This document shows, in pieces, positions 40,849 to 48,502 of a stretch of 64,000 nucleotides of DNA. The notes beneath the pieces are model-generated. The model was given only the letters and a program-made list of their open reading frames with translations, did no database searches and was not told the origin of the DNA. This DNA is from Microcaldota archaeon (GTDB taxonomy: Archaea; Micrarchaeota; Micrarchaeia; Norongarragalinales; UBA97), in the NCBI GenBank assembly GCA_016194335.1, contig JACQBR010000015.1:1-64000 (forward strand), in the 5' to 3' direction. Made by a program: the position numbers and the translations under genes. The first letter of the stretch is position 1, and each line of letters opens with the position of its first letter.

Positions 40849-40901
40849 CTTTTCTTTCTTTGCTCGCTCATAACGCAATTCGCTCGTCAAAGAAAGAAAA
40901 G
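40849..40901 (+). repeat. 14-bp perfect inverted repeat after tRNA-Ala
   Basis: CTTTTCTTTCTTTG (40849-40862) and CAAAGAAAGAAAAG (40888-40901) are perfect complements with a 25-base loop. Purine/pyrimidine-biased. A further AAAAGAAAGAAG stretch follows at 40911-40922. May be a terminator, processing signal or DNA cruciform. Confidence 0.6.
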
Positions 40902-40947
40902 CCCTTGGGGAAAAGAAAGAAGCGTTGACGGAAAACATTTCGCCTCG

Positions 40948-41397
40948 GTGTTCCAATTGGGAAAATGCGCGTTCTGTTCGGTGGCGGCAAGCGAGCGCTA
41001 CCGCGTGGTTTTTGAAGACGAGTTGGCGCTCTGCGTGCTTGACAAGTATCCCCTCGTGGAGGGGCATTGCCTCATCGTGCCCAAGCGGCACGCGGAACAC
41101 CTCGGCGAGCTGGGGGATGAGGAGCTGCTCGGCCTGATGAAGGCCGTGGTGAAGGCGGAAAAGGCGCTTCTTGCCCTCAACCTCGGCGACGGGGTTGACT
41201 TGCGCCAGCATTACCGCCCGTTTCTTGCGGAGAGCGAACTGAAGGTCAACCACGTGCACTTCCACCTCCTTCCCCGCAGGCACGGCGACGCGCTTTTTGA
41301 AAAATCCCTAAGGCACGAGATGAGCCTGCGGGAGATGAATTACGACCGCGCGAGCGTGGGGAAGCTGGCGAAAGCCATTTCCAAGGCGGCGAAGTAA
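40948..41397 (+). CDS. HIT-family nucleotide hydrolase
   Basis: A 149-residue histidine-triad protein from a GTG at 40948. The Zn-like CAFCSV at the N-terminus, LDKYPLVEGHCLIVPKRHAE and the catalytic triad HVHFHLLPRR are typical of the HINT/FHIT group acting on AMP conjugates. Complete length. The insertion DLRQHYRPFLAESELKV before the triad replaces the usual NxGxxAGQ segment, so substrate preference may differ. It lies between tRNA-Ala and tRNA-Val. Confidence 0.9.
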   Translation: MFQLGKCAFCSVAASERYRVVFEDELALCVLDKYPLVEGHCLIVPKRHAEHLGELGDEELLGLMKAVVKAEKALLALNLGDGVDLRQHYRPFLAESELKVNHVHFHLLPRRHGDALFEKSLRHEMSLREMNYDRASVGKLAKAISKAAK

Positions 41398-41463
41398 CCT
41401 GCCAATTGCTTTCACCCAATGCGCTTAAATCAATTCCCTAGGCTTAATTTCCTTAAACAAACA

Positions 41464-41571
41464 GGGCCCATAGTCGAGTGGTTAAGTCCCTTTGGCACCA
41501 AACTGCTCGGGGGAGGCTTAGACGTTCGCTTGACGTGCGAAAGACCGCCGGTCCGATTCCGGCTGGGCCCA
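41464..41571 (+). tRNA. tRNA-Val (GAC) with a D-loop intron
   Basis: GGGCCCA (41464-41470) pairs with TGGGCCC (41564-41570), discriminator A. D-stem GTC/GAC (41473-41475 and 41521-41523), anticodon stem TTCGC/GCGAA with loop TTGACGT (anticodon GAC), T-stem GCCGG/CCGGC with loop TCCGATT. One 35-nt intron (41486-41520) in the D-loop. The T-loop has C at position 55 where T (pseudouridine) is normal. TATA-like GCTTAAATC at 41423-41431. Confidence 0.9.
41486..41520 (+). other. tRNA-Val intron (D-loop, 35 nt)
   Basis: Exon GGTT (41480-41483) pairs with intron GGCT (41515-41518). Bulges AA/G and TA/G; intron stem TCCC/GGGA. Canonical BHB, same site as in Gln and Ala. Confidence 0.82.
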
Positions 41572-41621
41572 TTCCCTTTTTTTAAGAAGCATTGAAATTT
41601 CCTGCGCCCGTCCCCGAAGCC

Positions 41622-42257
41622 TTATCCCCTATCGTCGCGGGGGGTTGCGAAAACCCATTTACCCAGTTCGGGTCTTCTCGGGTTGGTGTTGCCCAGGGGC
41701 AGGACGTGCATCCTAATTTGGAGAGAGCCGGAGTTAAGCAGGCGCGCGTGTGCTGCAAGTTCGTCAAGCGCCCTCTCGCGGCTCTGGTTCGGGGGGTTGT
41801 TGGTTTTGAAGTCGTAATGGACTCCGAACCGAAGCTGGTGAAGCCGCTTCATCACGATGAATGCAGTATTGCTGAGCCTGCCATTGTTGTCATACTGTCT
41901 TGCAAAGAAAGAGCCGTAGGCCCTTATCGGCACGAGCGCGTAGCTTGACGGGCTTATCATCCCGCTTTGCACGGCCTGGGCGTGCCTTTGGTGGAATTCG
42001 TCATACTGGCCAATGTCAAAACCGTGGTCGAGATAGAGGTGTTTTTGTGAACGAGAATCAGCAAGGCCGCAGGATTTGACCAGCACGTCGACGTTTCCCT
42101 TTCGGTATCTCCTGATGCTCCAGTTGAATACTGGCAGACTGTTGAAGAAATGCCCGTCGGCAAGCATTTTATCCTTCAATTCAGATATCAGGGCCGCAGG
42201 ATCCTCCGGGTCGGGTGCGGATACCCTGGAATTTCTCAGGATTTTCCTTACCGCCAT
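41622..42257 (-). CDS. Unknown soluble protein
   Basis: A 211-residue protein from the ATG at 42257, whose GGAAGGAGAAG ribosome-binding sequence lies inside the end of the upstream gene; the two overlap by 10 bases (translational coupling). Motifs include LKDKMLADGHFFNSLPVFNW, GLADSRSQKHLYLDHGFDIG and TNPRRPELGKWVFATPRDDR. No family recognised. Charge is balanced and no membrane helix is present. Confidence 0.6.
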   Translation of the reverse strand: MAVRKILRNSRVSAPDPEDPAALISELKDKMLADGHFFNSLPVFNWSIRRYRKGNVDVLVKSCGLADSRSQKHLYLDHGFDIGQYDEFHQRHAQAVQSGMISPSSYALVPIRAYGSFFARQYDNNGRLSNTAFIVMKRLHQLRFGVHYDFKTNNPPNQSRERALDELAAHARLLNSGSLQIRMHVLPLGNTNPRRPELGKWVFATPRDDRG

Positions 42258-43324
42258 CTTCTCCTTCCGTTCATCCGATGGAATGCGGCGGCCGATTTCC
42301 ATTGACTCTCATTTCTCTCGTTCATTTCCTTTTTCCCAAGAATGAGCCTGTAGAACTGCAGCAGGTACTCGGAGTGGAAGACGCTAAGCGGGGCGTTGAG
42401 CGCGAGGTAGAGGATGATGAAGAACAGCGCGACGGCGAGGGCGAGTGCGGTAATCACCGCCAGAAGGACGGGGTTGGCCAGCCCGACCGCGGCGAGGAGG
42501 AACGCAAAGAGGAGAATGACGAAGATGAGCGGGATTAGGTAGGCAATCAGGAGAATCATCGCGGCGATTGAAATGGCAATTGAAATCCCGATGCCTACTG
42601 CGACAAAAACCGCGATTTCGAGGGGTTCTTTCCGGATGAGTTCAACTGACTCCTTCCATCCTTGCGCGAGGCCGCGGTCGTTGCGGTACATTATCAGCAC
42701 CGCCACTGACTCCTGGATCCAGCTCGCGACTGCAAGCGCGAGGAGGATGACAAGCGACGCGGCGAAAATCGCGATTGACTCGCCCAGGCCCATCTGCGGC
42801 GTTGCGCCTGCCGAATGCAGCAGGTTGCCCGCGATTCCAATGGCCGAAACCAGCAGTCCGCCAACCCCGAGGAGCGCCAGAATGCCCAGTGCGATGCGCG
42901 CGAGGAAGAGCATCGCGCCTTTGGCGAAGAATTTGGAGAGGTAACCGAGGATTTGCGGTTCGTTCCTCTCAAGCGATTCGAAGAGGACGAAGATGTAGAC
43001 CGACCTCACGAGGATGAGCGCAAGAGCGAGAGCCACGATGAGGGCGATTGCGAAAATAAGCAGGGGCGTTGCCGCGCCGAGGTTGTTGGAAAACTGCCGG
43101 GCGGTGGAATTGGCTGCGGCGGCCGTGAAGTTTGCCGAGTCGGGGGGGAAAAGACGGTTTCCGCTGCCGAAATTTGGCAGGCCCACCGTTCCGCCCACCA
43201 TCACGCCCGAAAGCCACACTATGAGGGCAATCTTGAGCCACTTGCGGCCGAGGCCGGGGCCTGAAAAGAAATCGCGGGTCTTTTCAATCGCTGGTTCAAG
43301 CGCTTCAAGCGCGGCAAATGCCAT
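42248..43324 (-). CDS. Polytopic membrane protein (DUF7544-like?)
   Basis: A 358-residue protein with about seven to eight hydrophobic helices in long Ala/Ile/Leu-rich runs (LIFAIALIVALALALILV, IAISIAAMILLIAYLIPLIF). An N-terminal LGRKWLKIALIVWLSGVMVG with a following GGTVGLPNFGSG resembles archaeal DUF4013/DUF7544-type membrane proteins of unknown role. The C-terminus is polar. TATA-like CTTTAAATCC at about 43349-43358 on the plus strand corresponds to the upstream promoter zone. Confidence 0.6.
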   Translation of the reverse strand: MAFAALEALEPAIEKTRDFFSGPGLGRKWLKIALIVWLSGVMVGGTVGLPNFGSGNRLFPPDSANFTAAAANSTARQFSNNLGAATPLLIFAIALIVALALALILVRSVYIFVLFESLERNEPQILGYLSKFFAKGAMLFLARIALGILALLGVGGLLVSAIGIAGNLLHSAGATPQMGLGESIAIFAASLVILLALAVASWIQESVAVLIMYRNDRGLAQGWKESVELIRKEPLEIAVFVAVGIGISIAISIAAMILLIAYLIPLIFVILLFAFLLAAVGLANPVLLAVITALALAVALFFIILYLALNAPLSVFHSEYLLQFYRLILGKKEMNERNESQWKSAAAFHRMNGRRRWR

Positions 43325-43440
43325 GGCAATCCAGTTAGGCGCGTTCCGGCTTTAAATCCCTCCAGGTGCCGTCCCCCCTTGCTTTCTTTCGCTTTCAATC
43401 AGAATCCCCCCCCGCTGCCCCGTGTTTTTTTTCCGCAGTC

Positions 43441-43532
43441 ATAGCAAATCGCATTAATTCTGGAACTTTAGTAGGTGCGATTTGCAACTAGCGGATTGCT
43501 GGCAATGTTTCATTATTTATGCAATCCGCTAT
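43441..43532. repeat. Double-hairpin repeat, copy 1 (92 bp)
   Basis: Two consecutive stems: GCAAATCGCA/TGCGATTTGC and TAGCGGATTGC/GCAATCCGCTA, with T-rich loops (ATTCTGGAACTTTAG; TGGCAATGTTTCATTATTTA). Almost identical to copy 2 at 45112-45202. The end abuts the stop codon of the NusA-like KH gene (43532-43534, minus strand). Confidence 0.85.
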
Positions 43533-44035
43533 CATTCAAACGTTATCTTGCACTTCTTCCCAAGCGCGAACTGCAGCACGCCGCCCAGCGACTCCAAATC
43601 CGAGGGCAGTTTTACCGCGTCCCTCTTTGCGGTCCTCACCTTCAGCGTCTCCCCGCCAGCAGAGTAGGCCTTGTTGATGCCGAGGACCTTGGCGGGAAAG
43701 AGGATTTCGCCGGCAAGCTCAAGCGGGCCTTTCCCCAGCCTCACCGCGCGCACGTGGGTTGATTTCATCAGCTTTTCCAGCTTTCGAATCGTCCTTCCCT
43801 GCGGGCCGACAAGGCGGGATTCGGGGCTGTTGAGGAAGAGGTACGCGAGGCGCTTGGCGTCAATCGCCCGGACCAGCTCCACCCCATCCAAATCAGCGCC
43901 CTGCCGGTTCAGGGCATAAAGCGCCCGCGACGCGTCAACATCAGCCTGCGAAAGCGTCCCTTTGGCCAGCTTGGCGGCGCATCCGCTGCAGAGGAATTCC
44001 GTCGCGGCGCACATCTGGCAAATCGGGATTTTCAA
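43532..44035 (-). CDS. NusA-like KH-domain protein with zinc ribbon
   Basis: A 167-residue protein. The N-terminus has two CxxC pairs (PICQMCAATEFLCSGCAAKL), a helical segment with DVDASRALYALN, and a KH-type core (ESRLVGPQGRTIRKLEKLMK, GxxG-like loop). It matches archaeal NusA-related KH proteins that accompany RNA polymerase or ribosomal genes. RNA binding is likely. It is transcribed toward repeat copy 1; Alba lies upstream, same strand. Confidence 0.75.
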   Translation of the reverse strand: MKIPICQMCAATEFLCSGCAAKLAKGTLSQADVDASRALYALNRQGADLDGVELVRAIDAKRLAYLFLNSPESRLVGPQGRTIRKLEKLMKSTHVRAVRLGKGPLELAGEILFPAKVLGINKAYSAGGETLKVRTAKRDAVKLPSDLESLGGVLQFALGKKCKITFE

Positions 44036-44094
44036 CGCTTTATCCTGCCGACTATAGTAGTCTCACTGGAATGAAAACGGCAGTAAGAAAGGAT

Positions 44095-44556
44095 TCATCG
44101 CGTGAGCCGCACTTCCATGCTGCTGACCTTGCTCACGCTCCCGTCCTCGCTCTGCACCTCTTCGGTCGAGAGGTCCACGCCGGCAATCTGCGCGCTGGGC
44201 ATGAAGCGGTTCTTCACAATCTGCGTCACGTCAACAGCGCGGGAGATGGCCCTGCCGCGGGCCTTCACGCGCACTTCCCTCGCCCCTGCGTTGAACTGCG
44301 TGATTACCGCCAGGACGTAGCTCATGGCGTTCTTCTTCCCGATGTAAATCGTGTTCTCTCCGCGCGTCGGGGCCGCCAGCCTGCCGGTTGCAGCTGCAGG
44401 GGAGGATGGCGTTAGGGCCCAAGCATGCCCTCCCGATGGGGCGGCTTGAGTGCCTTCTCCGGCGTGGCTGGCGATTGCCGGGCTTGCCTCCGTTGGTGCG
44501 GCCGCCTGCGTTTGGGCGGCTTGAGTGATTGGGTTTTGAGTGCCTTGCTGCTCCAT
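44095..44556 (-). CDS. alba: Alba-family DNA/RNA-binding protein
   Basis: A 153-residue chromatin protein. The Alba fold is at residues about 65-150 (GENTIYIGKKNAMSYVLAVI, then KARGRAISRAVDVTQIVKNR, then a beta strand VEVRL-like end SMEVRLTR). The K (GKKN) that binds nucleic acid and is a regulation site in Alba is present. Unusual: a 60-residue N-terminal extension rich in Ala, Gln, Thr and Pro, absent from most Alba proteins. Confidence 0.92.
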   Translation of the reverse strand: MEQQGTQNPITQAAQTQAAAPTEASPAIASHAGEGTQAAPSGGHAWALTPSSPAAATGRLAAPTRGENTIYIGKKNAMSYVLAVITQFNAGAREVRVKARGRAISRAVDVTQIVKNRFMPSAQIAGVDLSTEEVQSEDGSVSKVSSMEVRLTR

Positions 44557-44637
44557 TCGGCGCGTCCCTCCTTTTGCAATTCTCTCCTTAGTGTATTTGA
44601 ATATTCGGGACGTTCTGTCTTTTGCCGCGCTTAACTA

Positions 44638-45090
44638 TTAATGCATTGCGTGCGCCATCTTCTCCCCGCGCACCACGCTCCCCTGGATCGCGGCCACGGC
44701 CAACCCGTCCCTCCATCCCGCCTTGCGCCTCACCTGCCGGAGCTTGTTCTCGAAGTGGTGGTATGCCTTGAGCGCGGCTGCGAGAGCGTCGCGCTCGTGC
44801 TTGTTGGCGCACTTCCATTTGCCTGCGGCCATGCGTTCCTTTTCCATAACCCTTAGATGGCGCTTCGGAAAATGGAGTTTCGCGCCGAACGCCCTTGAAA
44901 TTGATTTGGCGAACCCGCTCGTGGGGTTGGTGTCGCAGGCGACAACGTGGGGGGAGAAGCTTGAGATGAACTTCACCACCTCCCCTTCCTTCCAGTGCTT
45001 GCGGCTCCTTACGCAAACCGCGTTTCCTTCAAAGTCGACGATTGCAACCGCGATGGTGGTGCCTGCGTCCACTCCAGCTATGATTGTCAC
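44638..45090 (-). CDS. DUF460-like RNase H-fold protein
   Basis: A 150-residue protein with an RNase H-like start (IIAGVDAGTTIAVAIVDFEG), a second strand with Asp (VVACDTNPTSGF) and a later HERDALAAALKAYHHFENKL carrying Glu-Arg-Asp. These are the catalytic acidic positions of the archaeal DUF460 (COG2433-like) family, thought to be Holliday-junction or RNA nucleases. It is shorter than full-length members, representing only the nuclease domain. Between repeat copy 2 and Alba. Confidence 0.72.
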   Translation of the reverse strand: MTIIAGVDAGTTIAVAIVDFEGNAVCVRSRKHWKEGEVVKFISSFSPHVVACDTNPTSGFAKSISRAFGAKLHFPKRHLRVMEKERMAAGKWKCANKHERDALAAALKAYHHFENKLRQVRRKAGWRDGLAVAAIQGSVVRGEKMAHAMH

Positions 45091-45111
45091 CAGCCCTCCG
45101 AATTCGTTCTT

Positions 45112-45202
45112 ATAGCAAATCGCATTAATTCTGGAACTTTAGAAGTGCGATTTGCAACTAGCGGATTGCTGGCAATGTTTCATTATTTATGCAATCCGCT
45201 AT
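45112..45202. repeat. Double-hairpin repeat, copy 2 (91 bp)
   Basis: Same two stems and loops as copy 1. The only differences are in the first loop (TTAGAAGTG against TTAGTAGGTG): one deletion and one substitution. It lies just downstream of the decayed RelE gene (stop at 45222) on the minus strand. Confidence 0.85.
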
Positions 45203-45221
45203 TACGCTTTAATCGCAGCCG

Positions 45222-45481
45222 TCATCCATAGACGTTTTGCCTGTGCCCCACTGCGAGAAGGATCACTCCGTTTGGTGTTAACGCGGTAGATTACGCGGTA
45301 CTCGCCAATCCTCAAGCTTAATGCCCTCAAACTGGCCGCGAAGAGGATTTCCCTGTGCATGCGGATTCTCTCCAAGTTCCGCGAGCCGGTCATAGGCTTT
45401 GTTTTGTGCCTGCCGGTCCAGCCGTTTAAGGGTCTTCTTGAAATGCGGCGTGGGAAGAAAGTAGTAGGCCATGGATGCCAT
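45222..45481 (-). pseudogene. RelE-family toxin gene with two frameshifts
   Basis: Three frames together encode a typical RelE: YYFLPTPHFKKTLKRLDRQA then GNPLRGQFEGIK (frame 1), LRIGEYRVIYRVNTK (frame 2), GVILLAVGHRQNVYG then stop (frame 3). Removing one T at CTTGAGG (about 45305) and one A at ACCAAACGG (about 45270) would restore a protein of about 86 residues. As written it would stop after 67 residues, losing the conserved VGHR and Y. Partner antitoxin gene lies just upstream. Confidence 0.8.
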
Positions 45482-45492
45482 CCTCCTTAAAA

Positions 45493-45708
45493 TCAGTCGT
45501 CAAGAAGTTTTTCGAACTTGACGAACTTGCCATGGGCAGCTTCCCTTCCGGATTCCTTGATGTCCTGCACGAGTTTGCCGTCCGCAAGCACCTGCATGGT
45601 TTCGTCCCAGTCCTCCATCACCGAAACCAGCTCCTTAAGGCTGTCGGCCGCCTTCCTGTTGGCCCTGCTCAGTGCGCTTGCGTAATCGCCGGGAGCGTTT
45701 TCGTACAT
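45493..45708 (-). CDS. Probable antitoxin of the RelE locus
   Basis: A 71-residue acidic helical protein (ASALSRANRKAADSLKELVS, then MQVLADGKLVQDIKESGREA). It precedes the RelE-like gene by 11 bases, the usual order. The N-terminal helix could be DNA-binding. Family (RelB-like or DUF-type) not certain. TATA-like sequence upstream is not obvious. Confidence 0.6.
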   Translation of the reverse strand: MYENAPGDYASALSRANRKAADSLKELVSVMEDWDETMQVLADGKLVQDIKESGREAAHGKFVKFEKLLDD

Positions 45709-45865
45709 TCTTCATCAACCATCCTGCTGAATATAGTTGGGCCGGCCTGCCTAAAAATCATTCTCCCGATTTTGCGGATAATGGGGGTAAGGGATTGGAC
45801 GGAGGAATAAAAAGGTGAAATTGGAAAGGAAAAAGAAGATAGGGGCTTGCGCCCCGTTTTGGCGT

Positions 45866-46726
45866 TTAGCCCTTTGCGCCCCTGAGGTAGAGCAGGGTGT
45901 TGAGGAACATATTCCTGCCGCTTCCTTCCTGCGCCACCGTGGCGGGGTCGAAGGCGAAGTACATCGTCTTGCCGCCGACGAATCCCTTGCTCTCCACGAT
46001 TGCGAAGAGCGTCGGCGCGGTGACCTTGCCGAGGCTGCTTGCGTCGATGAACGCCAGCGGCTCGCCGTTGCCCTTGGGGTTGAGCGAGGTGATGCCGGTG
46101 ACGGTGGAGTGGAACTGGAAGTTCTTCACGCCGTTGAACATCGGGTGGTCCACGCCGATTATCTTGAACTTGCCGTCCACGGGAGTCGTCTGGAAGGGCT
46201 CGAACTCGTGGGTCACCCCGCCGATGATGACGGGCATCACGTCGCCGAGGCTTCCGATTCCGATGTCCCATCCTATTGCCGCCCTGTCGTCGCTCACGCG
46301 CGTGCAGGCGTCTTGGACTACGACGAGCCTCCCGCCGGCCTTGACCTTGTCCGCAACGGTCTTGCGGGCGGTGCGGTCGCAGACGGGGTCGCCCTGGAGG
46401 ATGACGATGTCGAAGCTGTTGAGCACGTTCTTGTACACGACCTTCTGGTCAATGTCGCCGACGTACACCACTCCCGCGACGCGGAAGTCCTCGCTCGTGA
46501 GGAGGTTGCGCATGTCTTGGGAAGCGTGGCCGATGACCGCCACCTTCATCTGCGGCGAGGGGAAGAGCTGTCCCACCACGGGAACGCTGCTCATGTCAAT
46601 GAGGCCGAACCTGCCCGCCAGGAAGATTGCGAGAACCGCAATCAGTATGAGGGGGATTGCGCCTTCAAAACCGCCACGTTGCCCGCGCTTCATTTTTGTC
46701 ATCACCAGACTTGAGTTAAAATTCAC
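45866..46726 (-). CDS. Membrane-anchored GATase1-like protein (A)
   Basis: A 286-residue protein: one N-terminal transmembrane helix (AIPLILIAVLAIFLAGRFGL) followed by a Rossmann-like domain resembling the glutamine-amidotransferase/ThuA fold (MKVAVIGHASQDMRNLLTSE; FDIVILQGDPVCDRTARKTV; AGGRLVVVQDACTRVSDDRA). Catalytic Cys/His are not evident, so it may be a binding module outside the cell. A TATA box (TTTATAAATG, minus strand about 46755-46764) precedes. GTG at 46726 or ATG at 46702 may be the start. Paralogue of the next gene. Confidence 0.7.
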   Translation of the reverse strand: MNFNSSLVMTKMKRGQRGGFEGAIPLILIAVLAIFLAGRFGLIDMSSVPVVGQLFPSPQMKVAVIGHASQDMRNLLTSEDFRVAGVVYVGDIDQKVVYKNVLNSFDIVILQGDPVCDRTARKTVADKVKAGGRLVVVQDACTRVSDDRAAIGWDIGIGSLGDVMPVIIGGVTHEFEPFQTTPVDGKFKIIGVDHPMFNGVKNFQFHSTVTGITSLNPKGNGEPLAFIDASSLGKVTAPTLFAIVESKGFVGGKTMYFAFDPATVAQEGSGRNMFLNTLLYLRGAKG

Positions 46727-46828
46727 GCTAAAAACTTACTAGTTGTTTGGCGCACGGTCATTTATAAAGATATTTGCGGTCGCGCCTCCCTGCGTTGTTC
46801 GCGCGTTATTTGCGGCTTGGCTGGCGTC

Positions 46829-47740
46829 TCAGCAGCTGACGAGGTAGTCCATCACGTTGCCCAGAAGCGTCTTGGAGTCGATGAGCTCGAGGGGGATGGC
46901 CGTGTAGACAATCCTTCCGACGAACTTGCGCTCAAGCAGCATGGGCACTTCCTTCCCGCCCGGGGCCTTTATCACTGCAATCTTGTTCACGAGGCGCGGG
47001 TCCTCGTTCACAACGGCGTACTGCGTGGTTGTGAGGTTGAAGTTCTTCACGCCCGAGACGATGGGGCTCGTGTCGGAAATGGCCTTGAACTGCACGCTTC
47101 CCGCCTTGGTGGCGTTGAGCCTCGCGCCGAGAATTTCCCCCAGCAGGCCGAATCCCCTGCTGTGGTTCTTCACGTAAGTGGCGTAACTCTCGTAAGAGCC
47201 GGGGCTTGTGGCGTTTTCGATTCTCAACCTCGAGTCGTCGGAGTCGGTAATGACGTATTCGCTTGCAGCGTCTCCCTCCCAAAGCAGGCTCGCGCCTCCG
47301 CCCACGAGGTCGCGGAGGTCCCTCACCTGCTGTCCTCCCGTGTACTGGGCGCCTTTGAGGTAGTCGCGGATGGAGAGCGCCTCGGAAATGCCTATCTTCC
47401 TGTGCTGGGTCAGTATCACGAGGGCATAGTTGCGCAGGACGCCCGCGCTGATTTCGTCCGAGCGTATGGGAACGACGGAAGTGTAAGGCCGGTCATGTTC
47501 GATTCTCGAGCGGAGAAGAAGGGCGTTTCCAAGCCCGCCGCCGTCGGGGTCGTACACCACGGCGACGCGCGAATGGCCTTTGACCGAGCAGTAGACGCTG
47601 CACCACTGCGGAATGGCCGAGCAGTGCACCCACTGGAATTCGGTCGCCACAAAAACGAGCACTACAAGAAGTGCCGCAACGATCACTATGTGCGGAAGCT
47701 CGGCGAAGATTCCCTTCGCGGGGTCGGTGTTGTTGGCCAT
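46829..47740 (-). CDS. Membrane-anchored GATase1-like protein (B)
   Basis: A 303-residue protein from the ATG at 47740. One transmembrane helix (HIVIVAALLVVLVFVATEFQ) then a domain similar to protein A: RVAVVYDPDGGGLGNALLLR, then NYALVILTQHRKIGISEALS, then IRDYLKGAQYTGGQQVRDLR and GVKNFNLTTTQYAVVNEDP, matching the paralogue's GVKNFQFHSTVTGI. A TATA box (TTTTTATAG, minus strand about 47765-47773) places the start of transcription at the ATG. Divergent from sec61-beta, with shared promoter region. Confidence 0.7.
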   Translation of the reverse strand: MANNTDPAKGIFAELPHIVIVAALLVVLVFVATEFQWVHCSAIPQWCSVYCSVKGHSRVAVVYDPDGGGLGNALLLRSRIEHDRPYTSVVPIRSDEISAGVLRNYALVILTQHRKIGISEALSIRDYLKGAQYTGGQQVRDLRDLVGGGASLLWEGDAASEYVITDSDDSRLRIENATSPGSYESYATYVKNHSRGFGLLGEILGARLNATKAGSVQFKAISDTSPIVSGVKNFNLTTTQYAVVNEDPRLVNKIAVIKAPGGKEVPMLLERKFVGRIVYTAIPLELIDSKTLLGNVMDYLVSC

Positions 47741-47809
47741 TTTCCTACAACAACAGCCAGCGCATCTATAAAAAGCAGTGGCGTCACTAGAATTAGGAAA
47801 GGGATTCAA

Positions 47810-47968
47810 ATGGCTGAAAACAGGATCACCACCCCGTCAAGCAGCACGGGAATCACGCGCTTCTACGACGTTGACTCCTCCTCAATCGAGCTTGACCCCC
47901 GCATCATCGTGGGCTTTGCCGTGGCCGTCATCGTGTTCGAACTGGTGCTGCACGCGGTCAGCCTGTAG
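47810..47968 (+). CDS. Preprotein translocase Sec61-beta subunit
   Basis: A 52-residue tail-anchored protein. The N-terminus has SSSTGITRFYDVDSSSIELD, the conserved archaeal Sec-beta pattern (G-x-x-RFYD..), followed by PRIIVGFAVAVIVFELVLHA, one transmembrane helix. It is short and easily missed. It associates with SecY and SecE in the Sec translocon. Divergent promoter with GATase-like B: TATA at about 47765-47773. Confidence 0.9.
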   Translation: MAENRITTPSSSTGITRFYDVDSSSIELDPRIIVGFAVAVIVFELVLHAVSL

Positions 47969-48017
47969 CAGGCAAATGCAGATTCGGCGGGAAAAGCCCG
48001 TTTCTTATTATGGGGAT

Positions 48018-48455
48018 TCAGATTTTCCTGCCTAGAAAGAGGAAGTTGCTCTGGACCTTGTCTTTTTCCGAATGTAGCGTCTTGAGTTCCTCGACTTTCC
48101 CCGAGAGAATCTCCGCAATCAGTTTTCGCAGGTCAAGACTTGCGTCCCACACTATCGCGTGGCCGTCCGCGTCCGGTCCCAAAAGAATCGCCCCGCTTTG
48201 GTAATCCATTGCGTCCTTCTCATCCTGCGGAACGCCCGACTTTGAGTCGTAGAACCGCATCCCCATGGTTTTTGAAACCGGCGCGATTTCTTCCTGGTCA
48301 TTCCGGATTTTCCCGTCAGAGGCAAAAACGTAGTCTATCACCAGAATCGCCCCGCCGGGTTTGGTGAGGTCAAGCAGGTTCTGCAGGCCTCTGCAGCCGC
48401 TCCCGCTTTTCTTGCGGAAGTGGCGAATTTCAGAAAATCCTCCATTCGGCCTTAT
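48018..48455 (-). pseudogene. Methyltransferase remnant lacking its N-terminus
   Basis: Open frame from 48455 to a stop at 48018 with no ATG, GTG or TTG before GTG near LVIDYVF. It contains GLQNLLDLTKPGGAILVIDY, the C-terminal half (motif III) of class I SAM methyltransferases, then about 95 more residues. The SAM-binding N-terminal half is missing; the adjacent upstream sequence belongs to a PIN gene on the same strand. Likely a truncated gene. Alternatively translation may begin at the internal GTG (about 108 residues). Confidence 0.6.
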
Positions 48456-48502
48456 TCAATTCTAGTTTTCAGGAAATGCCGGGAAAATCGCCAGTCTCTT
48501 TC

